This document shows, one piece after another, positions 17,732-25,601 of a stretch of DNA of 64,000 nt. The first letter of the stretch is position 1. Every line of letters begins with the position of its first letter. The notes under the pieces were generated by a model, which saw only the letters and a program-made list of their open reading frames with translations, ran no database searches and was not told the origin of the DNA. The DNA is taken from assembly GCF_018343535.1 (NCBI RefSeq), contig NZ_JAGYPF010000004.1, forward strand, positions 827,666 to 891,665, in the 5' to 3' direction. The position numbers were made by a program, and so were the translations under genes. Source of the stretch: Neobacillus rhizophilus (GTDB taxonomy: Bacteria > Bacillota > Bacilli > Bacillales > Cytobacillaceae).

Positions 17732-18232
17732 ATGACTAGTTCAAATAAAAAAGATATATTCAAAGAAATTATGAGAAATTATCCAACAGGAGTGACAATC
17801 GTAACAACAATAAACCCTTCTAATCACCAACCAGTCGGACTTACAATCAATTCATTTACCTCGGTCTCATTAGATCCAACCTTGGTTTTATTCTGTGTTG
17901 ATAAAGCATCTTCATCCTTAAGTTCATTTAGAGACTCAGGAAAATTCGCAATTCACGTGTTGGCCAGTGATCAAGTAAAAGTGTGTAATGTGTTTGCAAG
18001 TAAAAATACGAATAAGTTTGATCTCGCGAATTATAAAATTTCTGATAGGGGCTTACCTATTGTAGAATCTGCGTTAGGTGTTATGGAGTGCAAGTTAATT
18101 AACGAAATCGAGGCAGGGGATCATTTTATCTTTGTAGGAGAAGTTGAACATATTTCATTATGTCAAAAAGAGCCTTTGTTATATTTCCGTGGGAAAACAG
18201 GAGCAATTTCTAACGAATGGGTTTGTAGTTAA
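17732..18232 (+). CDS. Flavin reductase (HpaC-like) domain protein
   Basis: A 166-residue flavin reductase-like protein that transfers electrons from NAD(P)H to FMN or FAD for use by a separate monooxygenase. Typical blocks are RNYPTGVTIVTT, QPVGLTINSFTSVSLDP, and the central FAIHVLASDQ. The ATG at 17732 follows TTGGAGGAGA; the longer open frame upstream lacks a ribosome site. It is the natural partner for the luciferase-like monooxygenase at 8715, with which it would form a two-component oxygenase. Genes for two-component systems often share an operon, as here. Confidence 0.88.
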   Translation: MTSSNKKDIFKEIMRNYPTGVTIVTTINPSNHQPVGLTINSFTSVSLDPTLVLFCVDKASSSLSSFRDSGKFAIHVLASDQVKVCNVFASKNTNKFDLANYKISDRGLPIVESALGVMECKLINEIEAGDHFIFVGEVEHISLCQKEPLLYFRGKTGAISNEWVCS

Positions 18233-18313
18233 TCGGCGTTACACTTCTACCCTTTTAATTCTTATACGTAAAGGAACAAATCTAATAAACTGCTTTTGTG
18301 AGGAGAATTGATT

Positions 18314-18616
18314 GTGACGGTTGAATCCAATGAAATTCACTATACTGATTACTCCTTTCAAAAATTATGCGAAATGAAGTTTGGCATAAATCGTGGAGTA
18401 TACAACACAATAGATACTTGGTTTTATCATAATGGTGTAAAGAATATTATCTTTCGTCGAAAAAAAGTATTAGAATTTCTAAGTTTAGCGAGGATTCACA
18501 ACGAGAACCCAAAGCTAAAGTTTGGAAAAGGAGGGCTAATCAGTAAATTAAATGAGTTTTGGACAGTTGAAAACACCACAGACAAGAGGGTTTCGAGAAT
18601 AAAGATAGATTTATAA
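18314..18616 (+). CDS. Uncharacterised small protein in the catabolic cluster
   Basis: A 100-residue protein of unknown function. No signal peptide, membrane helix or known motif was recognised. The N-terminal part is mixed and the C-terminal half is rich in Lys, Asn and Leu. The GTG at 18314 is eight bases after a GAGGAG site; a TTG at 18308 is too close to that site. It lies between the flavin reductase and the second SDR, 25 bases before the latter, so it is probably co-expressed with the pathway. Confidence 0.6.
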   Translation: MTVESNEIHYTDYSFQKLCEMKFGINRGVYNTIDTWFYHNGVKNIIFRRKKVLEFLSLARIHNENPKLKFGKGGLISKLNEFWTVENTTDKRVSRIKIDL

Positions 18617-18641
18617 ATTCATATTTCTGGAGATGAGTTGA

Positions 18642-19409
18642 GTGAGACTAAAGAATAAGGTGGCTATTATCACTGGTGGAGCTAGCGGTATTGGAAGAGA
18701 GACGGTTAAAAGATTTCTGGAAGAGGATGCGATTGTTGTTTTTACAGATATCAACGAAGAAATGGGAAGAATGACGCTTAGAAGGTTCCAAGAGAAGTAT
18801 GATACTGTTGCCTTTTTAGTTCAGGATGTACAAAAAGAAGAAGACTGGATTAGGGTAGTTGAAGAGGTTTTAGATAAATATGGGAAGATTGATATCTTAT
18901 TTAATAATGCCGGCGTTTATAAAAAGAAAGCCATTAATGAATTTACCGTTGAAGATTTCGATTTTATGATGGCTATTAATGTCAAAGGGGTATTTCTTGG
19001 AATGAAGCACGTGATTAACGTTATGAAGAGGCAAAGGAACGGTTCCATTATCAACACTTCGTCAATCGCCGGGTTAAAAAGTGCACCTGGCCACTCTTTT
19101 TATGGGGCAACTAAAGGCGCTGTCAACATCATGTCAAAAGGAGCGGCGCTCGATGTGATTTCGAATAATATTAGAATAAACACCATTCACCCGGGTACAA
19201 TTGCAACTGAAATGGTTGATAATTTTGTAGCATCTCAAAAGACAATTTCAATAGAGTCCTTTCATAATTCTACACCAATGAAAAGAATGGGTACTCCAGT
19301 AGAGGTCGCTAACGCGGTTGTATTTCTGGCATCTGATGAATCAAGTTTTATAACGGGCAGCGAATTGGTCATTGATGGCGGAACTACGGCAACCACTCAA
19401 AGAACGTAA
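18642..19409 (+). CDS. Short-chain dehydrogenase/reductase (SDR), second copy
   Basis: A 255-residue classical SDR. The cofactor motif is TGGASGIG, followed by NNAGVYKK, the catalytic NTSSIAGLKS, and YGATK with active-site Tyr and Lys. It ends in FITGSELVIDGGTT, as in most 3-oxoacyl-ACP reductase-like members. Start GTG at 18642 behind CTGGAGATGAG. It is clearly different from the SDR at 7906, so the cluster encodes two separate alcohol or ketone oxidations. It is followed by the disrupted aldehyde dehydrogenase, consistent with oxidation of a hydroxy acid to an acid in two steps (inference). Confidence 0.92.
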   Translation: MRLKNKVAIITGGASGIGRETVKRFLEEDAIVVFTDINEEMGRMTLRRFQEKYDTVAFLVQDVQKEEDWIRVVEEVLDKYGKIDILFNNAGVYKKKAINEFTVEDFDFMMAINVKGVFLGMKHVINVMKRQRNGSIINTSSIAGLKSAPGHSFYGATKGAVNIMSKGAALDVISNNIRINTIHPGTIATEMVDNFVASQKTISIESFHNSTPMKRMGTPVEVANAVVFLASDESSFITGSELVIDGGTTATTQRT

Positions 19410-19450
19410 GAATTTTGAACGTAAACTTTATCAGGGAAAGGAACTTATGC

Positions 19451-20873
19451 ATGGATAAACTAATGTATATTAATGGAGCTTGGACCGGGGGGATTTAGAG
19501 AAAACGGAAGTAATGAATCCTGCAACTGGAGAACGCAAGGTTCCGTTCCTCGATGAGGAAAGAAAGAAACAAAGGGTGCAATCGCGGCGGCATATGCAGC
19601 TTTTCCTGAATGGTCTAACCTGACAGCCTATGATCGGGCTGCATATTTAGAGAAATTATATATTCTTATGATGGAGAAGGCCGACGAAATTGCTGAACTG
19701 ATGACAAGCGAAATGGGGAAACCTCTTGTTGAATCGAAAGGTGAAGTTCAATATGCCGCTTCGTTTATTAAATGGTATGCCGAAGAAGGTAAAAGGGTTT
19801 ATGGGCGAACCATCCCCGCTCATGTAGATAATAAACGTATGCTTGTAACCAAGCAGCCAATTGGAGTTGTCGGGGCTATCACTCCATGGAATTTTCCCGC
19901 TGCCATGATTACAAGAAAGCTTGGGCCAGCACTAGCAGCAGGATGTACATTTATAGTGAAACCACCGAACCAAACTCCACTCACTGCCATTATGCTTATC
20001 GAATTATGCGAGCAAGCTGGCATCCCGAAAGGAGTTGTCAATCTAGTTTCAGGAAATTCTTCCGAAATTGGCGAAGAGCTACTAACAAATTCCCATGTAA
20101 GTAAAATAACATTTACCGGCTCGACAGAAGTAGGAAGAGAACTGATCAAGGAAGGCGCATCTCAAGTGATGAAAATGTCGATGGAGTTAGGCGGGCACGC
20201 ACCCATTATCGTAATGGATGATGCAGACGTTGAAAAAGCAGTTAATGGCATCCTTGCATCGAAGTTTCGTAATGGTGTTCAAACCTGCATTTGCGGGAAT
20301 CGTATTTATGTTCAAGAAGGCATCCATGATGAATTTGTGGAGAAATTTGCAGCAGCAGCTTCTAGTCTCAAGGTAGGAAACGGCCTTGATGAAGGAATAA
20401 ATATTGGCCCAATAATTGACAAAGCTGGCTATGAGAAAATTGATAGTCATGTTCAAAATGCGGTTAGTAAAGGTGCAAAAGTGGTGTTAGGAGGGTACGG
20501 AAAAGCTGAAAATCATACCTATTTCTACGAACCTACCATTTTAACGGATGTTCATCCCGATATGGTTATTATGCATGAAGAGACATTCGGCCCTGTAGCA
20601 CCAATTCAAAAAGTAAAAACAGAAGAAGAAGCAATTGAGTTTGCTAATCAGACTGAATACGGACTCGCTGCGTATGTATTCACGGAAAATTATAGTAGAG
20701 GAATCCGAATTGCAGAGCGTTTAAATTATGGAATTGTCGGCTGGAACGATGGTGTTCCATCCGCAGCACAAGTACCTTTTGGCGGTATGAAACAAAGCGG
20801 TATCGGTCGTGAGGGAGGGAGTGAGGGCTTAGAAGCGTATCTTGAGACAAAGTATATTTCAATAGGTTTGTAA
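19451..20873 (+). pseudogene. Aldehyde dehydrogenase gene with N-terminal frameshifts
   Basis: The ATG at 19451 starts MDKLMYINGAW, a normal ALDH beginning, but the frame stops at TAG after GGGGGGATT (about 19496). Shifting the frame gives DLEKTEVMNPATGE, and a second shift near 19570 gives AIAAAYAAFPEWSNL before the long frame that runs from 19668 to 20873 (401 residues). That long part keeps the oxidoreductase core: PWNFPAAM, the FTGSTEVG cofactor loop, MELGGHAP with the general-base Glu, and FRNGVQTCICGNRIY with the catalytic Cys. The first ~75 residues are therefore broken by at least two indels. Either a real pseudogene or errors in the assembly. Length without indels would be about 475, as in succinate-semialdehyde dehydrogenase-like enzymes. 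Confidence 0.8.
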
Positions 20874-20940
20874 TCACCTAACTTAAAATGTTTTGCTTAA
20901 AATAAGACACTACTAAATAGTTTAGCTGGGGGTAGAAGGT

Positions 20941-22161
20941 ATGAAAAATGTACTGAAAAGGGTAGGTATACTTATCCTTAGCATTTTGCTTCTAAGCGCA
21001 TGTAACAGCAGTAAAGATGTATCTAAAACAAGTGAAGCCACTAAAAATAAAAACGCTCAAGGTGTTACAGATGATGAGATTGTCCTAGGTGCATGGGCAC
21101 CACTAAGCGGAGCTGCGGCCCAATGGGGTACCTTGGTAAAAGGAGCACAATCATACTTTAATAAAGTAAATGCAGAGGGCGGAATAAACGGTCGAAAAAT
21201 AAGATATGTCGCCTATGATGATGAATATCAACCATCCCGAAGTGTTGCAGCAGCAAAAAAACTAGTTGAAGAGGATAAAGTTTTTGCTATTGTAGGAGCG
21301 CTTGGGACTTCACATCACAAGGCAGCCCTGCCATACCTTACTAAAAAAGGGATACCGGTTGTAGCATTTGCATCCGGTGATAGTTCATTCGTTAATCCTC
21401 CTATTAAAACGTACTTTGGGTTACAAACAAATTATGATATTGAATCCCGTATTTTTTCGCAATATGCCGCAAAAGAATTGAAAGCTAAGACAGTCGGTAT
21501 TCTTTTTCAAAATGACGATTTTGGAAAATCATACCTAGCTGGAGCACAAAAAGAACTCAAAAAATTAGGAATTGATATTGCAGCTGAGGTAGCTTATAAC
21601 CTCAATGATGTTGACTTCAGTACACCGGCCATGCAAATGAAAAAGGCTAATCCGGACGTCATTTTAGTATTTGGAGCGGTTAAACCTGTTGCTGGATTTT
21701 GGAAAGAACTTGATAAAATTGGTGGAAAGAAACCGGCGATTTTCAACTATGGAAGCGGCAGTGATATGACAATATTTGAATTGGCGGGAAATGATGTAAT
21801 GGAAGGTGTGATGAGTTCAACATGGATGACATCTGTTAGTGAAAAAGACAATCCAAAGATTCAAGCGTATCTAAAACAATTCACAAAAGATTATCCTGAT
21901 GAGGACCCTTCTGCCAATGGGCCAATGTCTGGATGGACTTTTGCGCAGGTTATGGTAGAAGGATTAAAACGCTGTGGAGATGATTTATCCTGGGAGAACT
22001 TTATCAAACAAATGGAGACCCTCAAGGATTGGAATGGTTCATTAGCCTATAATGTTACCTATTCACCCAAAAATCGTTATGGACAGACATCCATTACCAT
22101 GATTCAAGCAAAAAATGGGAAATTAGTTAAAATTTCTGATGTTATAAAATATGAACCATAA
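20941..22161 (+). CDS. Liv-type ABC transporter substrate-binding lipoprotein (copy 2)
   Basis: A 406-residue binding protein closely related to the one at 12693. The lipobox is LSAC (Cys21), followed by a Lys/Ser/Asn-rich linker and then GVTDDEIVLGAWAPLSGAAA. The region from GGINGRKIRYVAYDDEYQP to the end parallels the first copy, with shared blocks FIKQMETLKDWNGSLAYNVT and ISDVIKYEP. Start ATG at 20941 behind GGGGGTAGAAGGT. It lies 67 bases after the aldehyde dehydrogenase and has no permease of its own, so it probably delivers to the LivHMGF importer. Ligand specificity may differ between the two copies. Confidence 0.92.
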   Translation: MKNVLKRVGILILSILLLSACNSSKDVSKTSEATKNKNAQGVTDDEIVLGAWAPLSGAAAQWGTLVKGAQSYFNKVNAEGGINGRKIRYVAYDDEYQPSRSVAAAKKLVEEDKVFAIVGALGTSHHKAALPYLTKKGIPVVAFASGDSSFVNPPIKTYFGLQTNYDIESRIFSQYAAKELKAKTVGILFQNDDFGKSYLAGAQKELKKLGIDIAAEVAYNLNDVDFSTPAMQMKKANPDVILVFGAVKPVAGFWKELDKIGGKKPAIFNYGSGSDMTIFELAGNDVMEGVMSSTWMTSVSEKDNPKIQAYLKQFTKDYPDEDPSANGPMSGWTFAQVMVEGLKRCGDDLSWENFIKQMETLKDWNGSLAYNVTYSPKNRYGQTSITMIQAKNGKLVKISDVIKYEP

Positions 22162-22169
22162 TATTCTCT

Positions 22170-22640
22170 ATGAATACGATACGCTTTCTTGGCGAATTGC
22201 CGAATGCATCAATTTTCTCACAAAATGGCCTTTGAACAGGTAATGAGAGCACCAAGAAAGCGCCCGCCAAGTCTTTGGAAAAATTCCAATTGGATTATTT
22301 GGATTGTTACTTAATCCATCATCCGGATTAGCGATGTATTTGGGTCTTGTCGTACGATGGAGGTATTGTACCATAAGGATAAAAACAGAGAGATGGTCAA
22401 CAGCAACTTCCAAATGGTAGTAAACGATTTGATGACTCAAAATATAATCGTTCTACTGTTTATCAGATTGAATCCCATACGCACTGTCAGTAAATCGAAA
22501 TTGCCAATTAAAACAGATCATTATGTTTAATTCGGGTCCTAGCACCCGTTTGCTGAGGGAAGAAATAAAATATTCCAAAATGAAGTGCTTGTTTCTATCG
22601 CGAAAAAGAATATTAAATCCTTGAGTCAGGTGGTTTTTTA
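22170..22640 (+). pseudogene. Decayed aldo/keto reductase gene
   Basis: No open frame is left, but joining frames recovers an aldo/keto reductase of the YvgN/YtbE type. From about 22230 to 22325: STKKAPAKSLEKFQLDYLD, then YLIHHPD, which matches the family's LDYxDLYLIHWP block. Later: DVFGSCRTMEVLYHK, NSNFQM (for GVSNFQ), VYQIESHTHCQ (for VNQIETHPF), and near 22560 EGRNKIFQNEVLVSIAKKN. Several in-frame stops and frameshifts are present, so the gene is dead. It follows the last gene of the catabolic cluster in the same orientation and may once have belonged to it, but could equally be an independent relic. Confidence 0.75.
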
Positions 22641-22792
22641 CGGTGTTTAATTAAAAGGGAAGTAAAAGGGAAAGACGAGGAATAGGCAATATAAATTATG
22701 ACAGGAATAAAAGCGGCAGGAAGCTAAAAAAAGAATTAGTAATTTTATATCTAAATTAAAAAATAAGGCATGATGAAGAAGATTAGCGATTT

Positions 22793-22860
22793 GGCCACAG
22801 GGACGGTTCCCGTGGCTTTTTCTTTCTTGAAAAAGCACCACCTGAACCGTCCCCATGGTC
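22793..22860. repeat. REP-like palindrome 3
   Basis: The arms CAGGGACGGTTCCCGTGGCTTTTTC and CACCTGAACCGTCCCCATGG surround a short A-rich centre. It lies directly after the stop codon of the minus-strand gene at 22864-23430. A decayed relative sits at 3990-4052 in the same position relative to the gene copy there. Confidence 0.8.
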
Positions 22861-22863
22861 TAT

Positions 22864-23430
22864 TTAAAACTTCCTAGGGAATTGTTTCACAATTGCAAAG
22901 GTGATGGTGTCCGCCATTTCTAAAGCTTCCAACTCAATTTTATCAAATATTGCAATACTTTCTTTAAAATTTTGTTGGAGTATTAATACTGCTTCCCTTT
23001 CAGTAAGGGCTAGATGTTCGAAAAACATTTCTTGGAATTCTTTTCTTGATATAAATGGATTGATCTTACTTAGGAATTCGGCAATTTCTGCTCCATTTGC
23101 ATACCATCTTCTCCGAGCATCTGCCACAGCTTTTTGATTGCCTGCTTTCGCAGCTGTAACCAGTTCTGCAGCAATGACCAGGTGCTCCCTTATTAGGTTG
23201 GCGAACTGTGCTGCTATTTTATTTCCATAGAAAGGCTTTAATAAATTTCCCATATCTGTGGCATTCCGGAGAAGTCGTGCAGTATTCGCGGCTAGATCAG
23301 GTAAATTAAAAGCTATGCTATTGATCACCAATCTTGTCCAAAATACGTGCTGTTCCCAAACCATACGCATGGAGCTTTTCAAACGATCTTCCCGTTCGCT
23401 AACACCATCAGTGTTGAACCACGGATTCAT
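22864..23430 (-). CDS. Uncharacterised ~190-residue helical protein
   Basis: A 188-residue protein that starts MNPWFNTDGVSEREDRLKS and looks largely alpha-helical, with a Trp- and His-bearing stretch (MVWEQHVFWTRLVINSI) near the N terminus. No signal peptide, membrane helix or catalytic motif was recognised. From memory, some database entries for relatives carry an acetylglutamate kinase label, but no amino-acid-kinase motif is visible here, so that name is not used. The start is the ATG at 23430 with a GGGGGTGAG ribosome site; a slightly longer in-frame start (23448) has none. Palindromic repeats lie on both sides, and a decayed duplicate is found at 4055-4301. Confidence 0.7.
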   Translation of the reverse strand: MNPWFNTDGVSEREDRLKSSMRMVWEQHVFWTRLVINSIAFNLPDLAANTARLLRNATDMGNLLKPFYGNKIAAQFANLIREHLVIAAELVTAAKAGNQKAVADARRRWYANGAEIAEFLSKINPFISRKEFQEMFFEHLALTEREAVLILQQNFKESIAIFDKIELEALEMADTITFAIVKQFPRKF

Positions 23431-23504
23431 AGTCTCACCCCCAAACACTCAAACTCAGTTTCAGTATATTCCCATTTAAAAAAAGTGCCTGTACAATTTT
23501 GTAT

Positions 23505-23573
23505 GCACAGGGACGGTTCTTTTGTCTCATTTTCTAGTGAAAGTGATGCACGAGAACCGTCCCCATGACTCAT
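23505..23573. repeat. REP-like palindrome 4
   Basis: GCACAGGGACGGTTCTTTTG and GTGATGCACGAGAACCGTCC form the arms, with the shared centre TCATTTTCTAGTGAAAGTG. It lies upstream of the minus-strand gene at 22864-23430 and is part of the block duplicated near 4.0-4.4 kb. Confidence 0.85.
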
Positions 23574-23584
23574 AAATGTAAAAC

Positions 23585-23616
23585 TTTACTTTTGTTCTGA
23601 ACAAAAACCTATTATA
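23585..23616 (+). promoter_or_regulatory. Putative promoter with operator-like palindrome before the GNAT gene
   Basis: A perfect palindrome TTTTGTTC-T-GAACAAAA at 23590-23606 lies directly before a -10-like TATTAT (23610-23615). A weak -35 (TTTACT) precedes it, with a somewhat long 19-base spacer. A repressor binding the palindrome would block this promoter. Assignment is tentative. Confidence 0.4.
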
Positions 23617-23726
23617 GTAGTAGATGGAGATAAATAATAATTTATAAAGTGGAAGTCTTATATATTTTGTAGGGGCAGATGGGAATTAGCATCTAGAAGT
23701 TATTGGAATTTGGAGGCAAATTGAAA

Positions 23727-24215
23727 ATGTTGAATATCCGTAATGTTAAAATGGAAGATCTAACTGAGATTACTATCATTGAAAGCCTGTGTTTTCCAAT
23801 AGAAGAGGCTGCGACGAAAGAAGCATTTGAAAAGCGGATTCGTTTAATACCAGATAGTTTCTTTGTGGCTGAAAGGAAAGGTGCAATTGTAGGTTTTGTT
23901 AATGGACCCGTGATCGAAACACCATATATTACAGATGACTTATTTCGAGAAATCAAAGCTAATCCACTGACAGGTGGACATCAAAGTGTTCTTGGAATAG
24001 CGGTTACTCCGCATTTTCAAACCCGCGGTGTAGCGGCAGCGCTTCTTGCTCATATCGAAGAAGCAGCGACTGCCAAAAAACGTGAGACCATCACACTTAC
24101 TTGTAAAGAAGACTTAATTGTCTTCTATGAAAAATTTGGATATGTCAACATGGGGGATTCAAACTCAGAGCATGGTGGTGTAATCTGGTACAATATGGTT
24201 AAAATATTATCATAA
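23727..24215 (+). CDS. GNAT family N-acetyltransferase
   Basis: A 162-residue acetyltransferase that moves an acetyl group from acetyl-CoA to an amine. The acetyl-CoA-binding region reads VLGIAVTPHFQTRGVAAALL, a recognisable GNAT motif A (Q/R-x-x-G-x-A), followed by FYEKFGYVNMG near the C terminus. It resembles the arylalkylamine-type branch (YfjE/AANAT-like). ATG at 23727 after GGAGG; a TTG at 23721 is in frame but close to the ribosome site. Single gene, followed by a palindromic repeat. The substrate is unknown. Confidence 0.85.
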   Translation: MLNIRNVKMEDLTEITIIESLCFPIEEAATKEAFEKRIRLIPDSFFVAERKGAIVGFVNGPVIETPYITDDLFREIKANPLTGGHQSVLGIAVTPHFQTRGVAAALLAHIEEAATAKKRETITLTCKEDLIVFYEKFGYVNMGDSNSEHGGVIWYNMVKILS

Positions 24216-24246
24216 TGGTTTTACTCTATTATGGAGTGAATGAAAC

Positions 24247-24312
24247 ATGGGGACGGTTCTTTTGCCTCGCTTTGGTCGATAAAGTGAGGCAAAAGAACCG
24301 TCCCCATGCCTC
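24247..24312. repeat. REP-like palindrome 5
   Basis: Near-perfect arms GGGGACGGTTCTTTTGCCTC and GAGGCAAAAGAACCGTCCCC surround the centre GCTTTGGTCGATAAAGT. It lies between the GNAT and glycosyltransferase genes, 31 bases after the GNAT stop. Confidence 0.9.
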
Positions 24313-24333
24313 ATTAGCTAAGGAGTGTTGATA

Positions 24334-25512
24334 ATGGCACGTGTTTTGTTTATTAATGGTGGTTCTGAAGGTCATGTTAATCCGACTCTTGGAGTTGTAA
24401 GGGAACTTGTTTCGCGTGGAGAAGAGGTAGTATACTTTACAATAGAGGCTTTTCGAGAACGTGTTGAGAAGACGGGCGCTACTGTAAGAACGTTTGATGG
24501 TGAGAAATTTATAAAAGCTTTTATTTCAGGTGGAAGAAATTATTTACTGGAAAGAATCAACGGTCTTTTGCGTACGGCGGATATCATGATTCCTAGTGTT
24601 CTTGAGCAAATTGAAGGAGAACAGTTTGATTATATCATCCACGATTCCATGTTTGGCTGCGGACGGATACTAGCACAAATACTGAAGCTTCCGGCCGTTA
24701 ATTCTTGTACTTCTTTTGCACAGACAAAAGCATCATTTGATCAAATGCTGGAACATCTTTCACAAAATATCCCAACCGAAATTCGTGATGAGTATCAAAA
24801 CCTCACAAAAAAAATAAAAGAAAAATATGATGTGGAGATCCATTCTCCTTACGAAGTTTTTTGTAACCCGGCACCAATTACAATCGTTTATACAACAAGG
24901 GAATTTCAACCTTTTGGAGAATCATTTGACCAGTCGTACAAATTTGTGGGTCCATCCATTTCTTTACGAGCAACCCAAGAAAACTTTGACCATATTCCGA
25001 TCAAGGGAAAAAGCCTAATTTACATTTCACTAGGTACTGTCTTTAACCAAGCAATAGATTTCTATAAGCTTTGTTTTAAAGCATTTGGAAACACTGATCA
25101 TACTGTAGTCATGTCTATTGGGGAAAAAACGCAACGATCCGATTTAGGGGAGATTCCTAAGAACTTCATTGTGAAAAATTACGTTCCACAAACAGAAGTA
25201 TTGAAATACACGAGTGTTTTCATCACCCATGGTGGAATGAACAGTGTCCATGAAGGTCTCTATTATGGGGTTCCGCTCATTGTCATCCCTCAAAGCGCGG
25301 ATCAGCCAATCATTGCCGGGCAAGTTGCCAAACTCGGAGCCGGTATTACACTACAGATGCAAAACCTGACTGCAAATCAACTCAGTGAAACTTTGGATCA
25401 AGTGTTAAAACAACCTTCTTACCAAAAAGCTGCTGCAAGCATCGGAGAATCTTTTCAAAAATCGGGTGGATACCACCAAGCTGTGGATGAGATTTTCAAA
25501 TATAAAAATTGA
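24334..25512 (+). CDS. Macrolide-type UDP-glycosyltransferase (GT1 family)
   Basis: A 392-residue GT-B fold glycosyltransferase of the MGT/YjiC type that attaches a sugar from UDP-sugar to small hydrophobic acceptors. The N terminus shows FINGGSEGHVNPTLGVVREL, with the Gly-His start of the acceptor domain. The C-terminal donor-binding motif is ITHGGMNSVHEGLYYGVPL followed by IPQSADQPI. The ATG at 24334 is eight bases from AAGGAG; GTG at 24325 and TTG at 24328 are in frame but overlap it. It stands alone between two palindromic repeats. Related enzymes in bacilli act on flavonoids and macrolides, but the natural acceptor is unknown. Confidence 0.9.
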   Translation: MARVLFINGGSEGHVNPTLGVVRELVSRGEEVVYFTIEAFRERVEKTGATVRTFDGEKFIKAFISGGRNYLLERINGLLRTADIMIPSVLEQIEGEQFDYIIHDSMFGCGRILAQILKLPAVNSCTSFAQTKASFDQMLEHLSQNIPTEIRDEYQNLTKKIKEKYDVEIHSPYEVFCNPAPITIVYTTREFQPFGESFDQSYKFVGPSISLRATQENFDHIPIKGKSLIYISLGTVFNQAIDFYKLCFKAFGNTDHTVVMSIGEKTQRSDLGEIPKNFIVKNYVPQTEVLKYTSVFITHGGMNSVHEGLYYGVPLIVIPQSADQPIIAGQVAKLGAGITLQMQNLTANQLSETLDQVLKQPSYQKAAASIGESFQKSGGYHQAVDEIFKYKN

Positions 25513-25513
25513 C

Positions 25514-25581
25514 GCATGGGGACGGTTCTTTTGCCTCATTTTCTAGAGAAAGTGAGGCACGAGAACCGTCCCCGTGTGTCA
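25514..25581. repeat. REP-like palindrome 6
   Basis: It begins two bases after the glycosyltransferase stop codon. The arms are GGGGACGGTTCTTTTGCCTC and GAGGCACGAGAACCGTCCCC with TTTTCTAGAGAAA between. It could act as a 3' hairpin of that transcript. Confidence 0.9.
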
Positions 25582-25601
25582 CTTAGTGAGGTGACTATAG
25601 G

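Noticed and set aside
22168..22440. 90-codon open frame on the minus strand
   Set aside because: It lies antisense to the aldo/keto reductase relic and shows no family features.
22864..23430. Acetylglutamate kinase
   Set aside because: The label is remembered from database entries of similar proteins, but no amino-acid-kinase glycine loop or substrate motif is visible and the protein is too short.
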